Below, piece after piece: positions 36,942-43,246 of a stretch of DNA of 43,246 nt. The DNA is taken from assembly GCA_024690405.1 (NCBI GenBank), contig JAILCU010000059.1:1-43246 (forward strand), in the 5' to 3' direction. Positions within the stretch are counted from its first letter, which is position 1. Each line of letters begins with the position of its first letter. Position numbers and translations under genes: made by a program. The notes beneath the pieces were generated by a model. It was not told where the DNA came from and did no database searches. It saw nothing but the letters and a program-made list of their open reading frames with translations. This stretch comes from Bacteroidales bacterium. Its GTDB lineage: Bacteria > Bacteroidota > Bacteroidia > Bacteroidales > Bacteroidaceae.

Positions 36942-39887
36942 CTATCTGACGATAGCCTTCAGCTGTTTGACAGCACGGGTAATCATGTCTTGTGTACCAG
37001 AACCGTCGCTAACGTATTTGACCACCATTTCTGCATAATCCACGGCTTCCTTCATTCTTGTGTTTCCGGGTTGCACAGAAGCCTGTTTCTTAGCTTTTGC
37101 CAGCAAGGGCAACAGTTCATCGAGGTCCTCCAATTCAGGTAGATTACCCGGACGCATGGTGTTGAGGGCCGCATTGAGTTCCGTTGTCATGTCGTCAATC
37201 GCGCTTTGCGAGTGGCTGCGCTCCGCGTCGTCGAAGAGCGCACGGGCGCGGTCGAACTGTTCCATCAGACGGGCATATCCATGGGGCGCCCACGGTGCGT
37301 ATTCAGGCACCTTCACGGCCATCTCGTTCCATGCATTCTGAGCATCGCGACGGCTGCGGGCAATAGCCATCGCCTCGTGCAGGCGTGTCGCATCCACCTC
37401 TTCAACAGTTCCTTCACCTTCTACGACTTTAGGTTCACCGGGCAGAAGGATGCGGAAATAGTGCGTCACGTGGCGGTTGGCATCGTAATCGGGGACAAGT
37501 TGTCCGTTCGGTTCTCCTTGAGTGGGCAGATTTCCTCCATGCAAAAGTGCTGTGCGCAAGAGCGTTTCGCCCTTAGGGGCTTCGGCCGAACGGAAGTCGA
37601 TGGTGGCTTCATCCCACGATTGAAGTCCTTTCTCAGCCATGACCAACGGACCGTTCATCACAGCACCGCACCATTCAGGTTGGAAGCGTGTGCGAGGTTC
37701 GTTTTTGCCGGTTGCCGCCACTTCCATCTTGTCGGGCCCGAAGTCGATATGAGGTTGGAAGGGCATGACGACTTCAATGCGATCGGTGGTCTTCCATCGG
37801 CGTTTGGGTAGGGTGATATAAGAACAGGGCTTGTACGTCGTTGCTACGCTGGTGCCATTGACTTTGATGTCGAAACCTTTGGTGGCCCAATAGGGCACGC
37901 GCAGTTTCACGGCAAAGGCCTTCTTGGCACGCGGGAAAGAGATGGTGGACCGTTCTGCAGGCCATTCGCAATCCTGCTGGATCGTGGTGCGGTGGTCATC
38001 CCAATAGGCCGTCGTCGGAAGGTAAAGCGCCACCCAAAGAGTATCACCTCCGGTGAAGTAAGCGGCCTCCTGGTACTTGACATGGTTCTCGACGCCTGTA
38101 CCGCCGCAACAGGTGGACTGTGGGGTCTCGTTGCCCCATGGCTTGGAGGCATCGAGTCCTACGGCATACTGATAGAGAACGGCATATTTTTCTGGATTGA
38201 GCGAACCGATGAGCTGGTTATAGAGTACACGCTCGTAGTAGTCCATATAACGGGCGTCGTTGGGATTGAAACAGTTGAGGTCCTTGGTGAGTTTGGCCAG
38301 GTTGTAGGCACAACAGGTCTCGTTGAGCGTTGGCTCCGGGTAGGTTGAGCGGTCGCGCCAGTCGGTGCCCACGTTGGTGCACATCGAAAGAATTTGGGAG
38401 TAGGGCTGGCGGAACATCTCGCCGTTGCCTACGCCGCCCATGGCATATCGATAACGCCCTTGGATCATCGTCCAGAAGTTTTGCGCGAGGTTGTAGTAAT
38501 AAGCGTTGTTGCTGCCGCGGAAGATGCGCAGTGCACCTGTCACCATCGGGATGTGCTGGTTGGCATGACGAGTGCGAATGGCATCTACGTTCTTGGCAAG
38601 TGGACTGAAGAATGCGGGGCTGTTGAAATAAGTGGCAGCCTCGAGCAAATGGATGCGTTCGTCTTTCCGGGTCACCATCTCGGAGAGGCGTGCCAGCGAT
38701 TCTGCCATTCCGCCCACCTCGCCGGCGATGTACATGTTCCACATCTCATAGCGGTTGCCTGGACGTGCACGACGCTGTTCTTGTGTACCGTTTTCATCCA
38801 CGAAGGTACGGTAGTGCAGACGGTTCCACACCCACAGGCCCATGTCTTTGGCGATGAGCAGTGCCTTCTTGGCTATGGCTTTGTCATCCACGTAGTTGGC
38901 AATATCGATGAGGCCGGCCAACTGCTTGTGTACACTATAATAAGGTGCCCATACCCACTGCTCGTTGTTATAGGCCCGGTACATCTCGATCAGCACGCAG
39001 TGTTGGGCAGGGATGGCGTTGAGGTAGCCGTAGCCGTAGTAGGCATAGTCTTTCTTGTAGCGGTCGAAATCGGTCCAAGCGCCCTTGAGTTGCCGCAGTT
39101 CCTCCTCGGGAGCCAGGTCGCGTGCCTCGCGGTAGCGGCCCAATTGCTTGTCGTAGACGAACGTGCGCTCCTGGCAACTGCGCAATTCGTCAACCATCGT
39201 ACGCAAGTTCTCTTTCAGGCGTGCACGCTTGGTCTGGTCGGTACATGAGGCATAAGCCATGGCCATGGCGCTCATGTAGTGGCCGCTGCCATGTCCTTTG
39301 AGTTTCGTCGTGGGGGAGTCCCAGCCGTCAGCCACGGGATAGCCTTCTGTCGGCAGACCGTACGTGTCGCGATAGTTGTACAACTGTTGCTTGACATCCA
39401 GTGAGAGCAATTGGTCGATATCCATGTCGCGGTTGTGGGTCAGACGGTTTTCGCCACCTTGGCTGCTGCCGTTGATATGCACGCGGTTGAGGGGCAGCGG
39501 GAGTGCCACCGGCGTTGGCGACGGAACTGGGTCGGGAGAGTTGGTGACGGTGATGTCGGCGATGATCGGATAACCTTGTGTCGTTGTGTTATCACCCGTG
39601 ATGAAACCTTTCACCTGATAACGCGTACCGACAGGTGTAGTTGTGGCGTCGGCCTGTGCCTTTTCTGTATCAGGCGCGGCATTGGTCCAGCGCACATTGC
39701 GGTATTCTTGACTACCGTCGGCATAAGTAACCCACAACTGGTAGGGCAGACGCGGTGCCGTACCTACCGGAGTTTTTACGGCAACAGTCTCGACAGCTTT
39801 TATGGTATGATATTCAGTGACCTGCTGAGCGCGGATGGCAAAGGATGTGATAGATAGCAGGAGTGATAAAGCGAGATAGCGTTTCAT
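36942..39887 (-). CDS. Secreted GH127 (DUF1680) beta-L-arabinofuranosidase-like enzyme with N-terminal Ig-like domain (start MKRYLALS at 39887)
   Basis: Signal MKRYLALSLLLSITSFAIRAQQ; Ig-like VTYADGSQEYRNVRWTN; GHGSGHYMSAMAMAYAS, YYSVHKQLAGLID, ETCCAYNLAKLTK, STCCGGTGVENHVKYQEAAYF. Confidence 0.9.
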   Translation of the reverse strand: MKRYLALSLLLSITSFAIRAQQVTEYHTIKAVETVAVKTPVGTAPRLPYQLWVTYADGSQEYRNVRWTNAAPDTEKAQADATTTPVGTRYQVKGFITGDNTTTQGYPIIADITVTNSPDPVPSPTPVALPLPLNRVHINGSSQGGENRLTHNRDMDIDQLLSLDVKQQLYNYRDTYGLPTEGYPVADGWDSPTTKLKGHGSGHYMSAMAMAYASCTDQTKRARLKENLRTMVDELRSCQERTFVYDKQLGRYREARDLAPEEELRQLKGAWTDFDRYKKDYAYYGYGYLNAIPAQHCVLIEMYRAYNNEQWVWAPYYSVHKQLAGLIDIANYVDDKAIAKKALLIAKDMGLWVWNRLHYRTFVDENGTQEQRRARPGNRYEMWNMYIAGEVGGMAESLARLSEMVTRKDERIHLLEAATYFNSPAFFSPLAKNVDAIRTRHANQHIPMVTGALRIFRGSNNAYYYNLAQNFWTMIQGRYRYAMGGVGNGEMFRQPYSQILSMCTNVGTDWRDRSTYPEPTLNETCCAYNLAKLTKDLNCFNPNDARYMDYYERVLYNQLIGSLNPEKYAVLYQYAVGLDASKPWGNETPQSTCCGGTGVENHVKYQEAAYFTGGDTLWVALYLPTTAYWDDHRTTIQQDCEWPAERSTISFPRAKKAFAVKLRVPYWATKGFDIKVNGTSVATTYKPCSYITLPKRRWKTTDRIEVVMPFQPHIDFGPDKMEVAATGKNEPRTRFQPEWCGAVMNGPLVMAEKGLQSWDEATIDFRSAEAPKGETLLRTALLHGGNLPTQGEPNGQLVPDYDANRHVTHYFRILLPGEPKVVEGEGTVEEVDATRLHEAMAIARSRRDAQNAWNEMAVKVPEYAPWAPHGYARLMEQFDRARALFDDAERSHSQSAIDDMTTELNAALNTMRPGNLPELEDLDELLPLLAKAKKQASVQPGNTRMKEAVDYAEMVVKYVSDGSGTQDMITRAVKQLKAIVR

Positions 39888-40051
39888 CTTATGGGCATTT
39901 TTGTGGAGATTTACATGGCAAAGGTAAACATAATATTTGAAATGCATGCAAACAAAGGACATAAAACAAAAAAATAGCCTAAAAAGGAATGTGCCTTTCG
40001 GGAAAATGCTGTATCTTTGCAGCGTCAACAATCACTTAATCCTGTTCCGCT

Positions 40052-41731
40052 ATGCTCCAGATTCGCTGTAAGAATAACAACGTCACAAAGAGTTTTCTCG
40101 AAGGCACATCGCTGCTTGAGGTTTATCAGGAATTTGCCGAAGAACTCAAGATGCCCTATCCTGTGGTTTCGGCGAAAGTAAATAATGCCTCACAAGGCCT
40201 TAAGTTCAGGCTCTTCCAGAATCGTGATGTGGAATTCTTTGATGCAAGGGCTGGTTCGGGGCATCGCGTATACGTGCGTTCCTTATGTTTTGTGCTTTAC
40301 AAGGCCGCTACAGATGTCTTCCCGGGTAGTAAACTCTTTATTGAGCACCCGCTTTCGCGTGGCTTCTATTGCAATTTCAAGAAACGCAATGCCGAGGTCC
40401 TTACCGACGACGACGTTGAGCAGATAAGTGTCAGGATGCAGGAAATCATTCAATTGGACATGCCTTTCCGCCGTAACGAAGCCACTACGGAGGAAGCGGT
40501 GAGGGTGTTCACCGAGCGTGGTTTCTCGGACAAGGTGAAGTTGCTCGAGACCAGCGGGCAGATTTATACGGACTACTACACACTTGGCGACACGGTGGAC
40601 TACTTCTATGGTCCTCTGGTGCCTTCGGCCGGTTATCTCAAAGTGTGGGGATTGGAACGTTATCATGATGGACTGCTTTTACGTGTGCCTGACCAGCATG
40701 TGCCGACGCAATTGGCAGAGAAGATTGACCAGCCAAAGACGTTTGAGATGTTTGCCGAGAAAGTGCGCTGGGATATCATTATGCGCCATTCCAATGCCGG
40801 AGACGTCAATAAAGCGATTCTTAAAGGACACGCTTCAGAGCTTATTCAGGTGAGCGAAGCCCTGCAGGAGAAGAAAATCGTGAAGATCGCCGAGGAAATC
40901 GACGAGCGTTTCCGTGCCGAGAAAAATCCGATCCGACTCGTGCTCATTACCGGACCTTCGAGTTCTGGTAAGACAACTTTCTGCAAGCGACTTTCCATCC
41001 AGCTGCTGGCGTGCGGTCTGCGTCCCTTGTCTTTCTCCACCGACGACTATTTCGTCAATCGTGTAGACACACCTTTGCTGCCCGATGGCAACTATGATTT
41101 CGACAACATCCGAGCCGTGGATTGCGAGTTGCTGGCTGATCATCTCAATCGGTTGATGAATGGCGAACGGGTCGAGGTGCCAGAGTATAACTTCGTTACC
41201 GGTAAGCGGGAATACAATGGCAAACGCCTGAAATTGCAGAACGACAGCGTACTCATCATCGAGGGAATACATGCCTTGAATCCCTTGCTCACAAAGAGCA
41301 TTCCTGACTCTATGAAGTTCAAGATCTTTGTGTCGGCACTTACCAATATTTCCCTTGACGACCATAATTGGATTCCTACGCAGGACAACCGTTTGCTCCG
41401 GCGCATTATCCGCGACTATAATAAAGGTGCGTTCACTGCTCAAGAGACCATCAGTCATTGGAAGAACGTATGCGAGGCGGAGGAAAAATGGATCTTGCCC
41501 TTCCAGGAGAATGCCGATGTGATGTTCAATTCTGCACTCAACATTGAGTTCGCTGTATTGCGCACCCACGCTGAAATCATCCTTGCTTCCGTGCCTAAGA
41601 ATTGTCCGGAATATAGCGAGGCGCACCGGCTGCTGAAGTTCATCCACTATTTTATTCCTATCAGCGACAAGGAGATTCCGCCCACGTCGATTATGCGTGA
41701 GTTCGTCGGTGGCTCAGTGTTTAAGTATTAA
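40052..41731 (+). CDS. Nucleoside (uridine) kinase fused to N-terminal TGS/ThrRS-like region
   Basis: N-terminal TGS-like plus FIEHPLSRGFYCNF; P-loop LITGPSSSGKTTFCKRLSIQL, SFSTDDYFVNR, VLIIEGIHALNPLLT. Confidence 0.88.
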   Translation: MLQIRCKNNNVTKSFLEGTSLLEVYQEFAEELKMPYPVVSAKVNNASQGLKFRLFQNRDVEFFDARAGSGHRVYVRSLCFVLYKAATDVFPGSKLFIEHPLSRGFYCNFKKRNAEVLTDDDVEQISVRMQEIIQLDMPFRRNEATTEEAVRVFTERGFSDKVKLLETSGQIYTDYYTLGDTVDYFYGPLVPSAGYLKVWGLERYHDGLLLRVPDQHVPTQLAEKIDQPKTFEMFAEKVRWDIIMRHSNAGDVNKAILKGHASELIQVSEALQEKKIVKIAEEIDERFRAEKNPIRLVLITGPSSSGKTTFCKRLSIQLLACGLRPLSFSTDDYFVNRVDTPLLPDGNYDFDNIRAVDCELLADHLNRLMNGERVEVPEYNFVTGKREYNGKRLKLQNDSVLIIEGIHALNPLLTKSIPDSMKFKIFVSALTNISLDDHNWIPTQDNRLLRRIIRDYNKGAFTAQETISHWKNVCEAEEKWILPFQENADVMFNSALNIEFAVLRTHAEIILASVPKNCPEYSEAHRLLKFIHYFIPISDKEIPPTSIMREFVGGSVFKY

Positions 41732-41997
41732 TCTGTCGTTCCCCTTTCTCCTCCTTTTTCTTTTTTACAGTCGAAGAGTTCCGTAACTGAATGGACTGTA
41801 ACTCTTACCTATACGTCAGAACTAGCTTCGTCGTTAAGCGAGGTCTTGCAGACGCTTTAACCCAAAGAAACGTTAAAATGTAGGCGCTCTTCTTCTTAAA
41901 AAAACGAAAAAATGAGATGCCTTGCTCTTCGCTTTATGCTCTTTTTTTGTTAATTTTGCCTTTGAAATCAGTGTCTAACTTTTAAACAAGAATTACG

Positions 41998-42309
41998 ATG
42001 TCAAAGACCATTGAACAACAAATTGAGAAAAGCCGCGGGCTCGTTGGCGGATTACGCAAACACGTGGCAGAAAAGGGTGAAGCACAGATCTCTGTACAGC
42101 AAATCGCTGAGATGGAACAGTCGCTCGAACAATTGCAGAAAGCCAGTGATGAGGTGGAGCGCTTGCGTGAAGAATTAGCACCCAAGGTGAAACATATGAA
42201 CGAACTGCTGGCTGCCGTCAAAGTCGCTTATAACGATCGCAAGATGATGATCAAGAATCTCTATCCACTTGGTGGATGGACAGCTTACGGCGTGCCCGAC
42301 AAGCGATGA
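41998..42309 (+). CDS. Conserved-looking small coiled-coil protein, 103 aa
   Basis: Heptad-rich IEQQIEKSRGLVGGLRKH..., TAATTTTG box upstream, strong terminator downstream. Confidence 0.7.
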   Translation: MSKTIEQQIEKSRGLVGGLRKHVAEKGEAQISVQQIAEMEQSLEQLQKASDEVERLREELAPKVKHMNELLAAVKVAYNDRKMMIKNLYPLGGWTAYGVPDKR

Positions 42310-42325
42310 GAAACGGAACAAAGAA

Positions 42326-42386
42326 GCAGCGGGAGACACATCCGCGCCCACTATTGAGCGTGTAGGTTGTCTCCCGCTGCCTTTTT
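42326..42386 (+). terminator. Rho-independent terminator with long loop
   Basis: GCAGCGGGAGACA ... TGTCTCCCGCTGC-cttttt, 13-bp perfect stem. Confidence 0.88.
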
Positions 42387-42426
42387 GATAGCTTCGCGCT
42401 ATGCCTCGAGGCCTACTGATGCATGA

Positions 42427-43246
42427 TCATTGGCCTACTTGATAATCTACCAAGGTGAAATAAGGTGCTTTGTCGCCGTTCTCTTTGGTGACATAAACCT
42501 TCACGTTCATCTTAGCCCCATTCGGGCCCACGTTCTCAGCTTCGAAGCAGTACTCGCGGCCTGATTTCACGTCGCGCGAGCCCACCGTGAGCGGAGTAGC
42601 ATGCAACATCTCGTAGCCGTCGACGGCCTGGTTGAAAATCTCGGCCTCAGCCTCTTCCACGGGCTTGGGCTCTGAGAACTCATCTTTCTGCTCTGCTTCG
42701 CCTTCCTTTATGCCAAGTCTGATGAGCATCTCATCGACTACTGCAGGCAGCATCTCCATCAGCGCACTTCTGATACCGAAGCCTTCGAGCACCTGTGCAT
42801 TAGGTTGCTGTTGTTTCAGGTCGGCCACGCTCTGTGCGTAACCTCCGCTACCAAAGGTGGCAAACGGAACAACGACCTTTCCACTAAGATCAACACTTGC
42901 CAGCCAACTCTTCATGGGCAAGGCGTAAGTGCCGTACCAGATGGGATAGCCCACGAAAATAGTGTCGTAGTCGGCCAAATCCACCGCCAACGGAAGCACT
43001 TCGGGCAATACATTGTTCTGCATCTCTTCCTGGCTGCGTTGGATGATCTCGTCGAAGTTGGTGGAATAGGGTGCCTTTGCCTGGAGTTCGGCCATATCAG
43101 CGCCTGTCTGCTCCTGAATGCAGGTAGCAGCAGTCTTTGTCGTATTGGTGACGGAGTAGTAAACCACCAACGATTTCTTTTCAACTTTCTTTTCAGAGTT
43201 GCAGGCCATCAGCAGCAGTCCTGCTGTCAGCATCAATGCGATTTTC
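42427..43246 (-). CDS. Flavodoxin-like lipoprotein, 5' end runs off the window
   Basis: Lipobox LLLMACNS; VVYYSVTNTTKTAATCIQEQTG phosphate-binding loop; VGYPIWYGTYALPMKSWLA; frame open to window edge. Confidence 0.88.
   Translation of the reverse strand, partial: KIALMLTAGLLLMACNSEKKVEKKSLVVYYSVTNTTKTAATCIQEQTGADMAELQAKAPYSTNFDEIIQRSQEEMQNNVLPEVLPLAVDLADYDTIFVGYPIWYGTYALPMKSWLASVDLSGKVVVPFATFGSGGYAQSVADLKQQQPNAQVLEGFGIRSALMEMLPAVVDEMLIRLGIKEGEAEQKDEFSEPKPVEEAEAEIFNQAVDGYEMLHATPLTVGSRDVKSGREYCFEAENVGPNGAKMNVKVYVTKENGDKAPYFTLVDYQVGQ

Overview
The window is a gene-dense stretch of what looks like a Bacteroidales (Prevotella-like) chromosome. The lineage is inferred from recurrent TAnnTTTG -7 boxes and gene content. 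I saw no integrase, transposase, phage gene, rRNA or CRISPR array. Most genes are housekeeping: ispD, a DJ-1 family gene, pdxJ, tRNA-Ala, nadK, an ABC exporter, an SBF-like transporter, a thrA/apgM-like/thrC cluster without thrB, recQ-recJ, exported redox proteins, exonuclease III, mazG-valS, rfbB/rfbC, two DUF4230 proteins, a glutathione-peroxidase lipoprotein, cstA, aroC, a SlyD-like PPIase with a Cys/Gly tail, ilvD, an HD hydrolase, GH43 and GH127 enzymes, a TGS-uridine-kinase fusion and a flavodoxin-like lipoprotein. The most unusual content is intergenic. Three sequence-unrelated tandem arrays share an exact 22-bp period (about 141-316, 28012-28099, 34497-34804). Other arrays have 8-bp, 18/21-bp, 31/33-bp (64-bp composite) and about 17-bp periods. 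Most lie at gene 3' ends, and two directly abut or contain a stop codon. A 30-bp hairpin element occurs twice in non-coding DNA, and two unannotated small ORFs (30 and 38 aa) look plausible. All calls come from reading the sequence and the supplied ORF translations; no database search was run.
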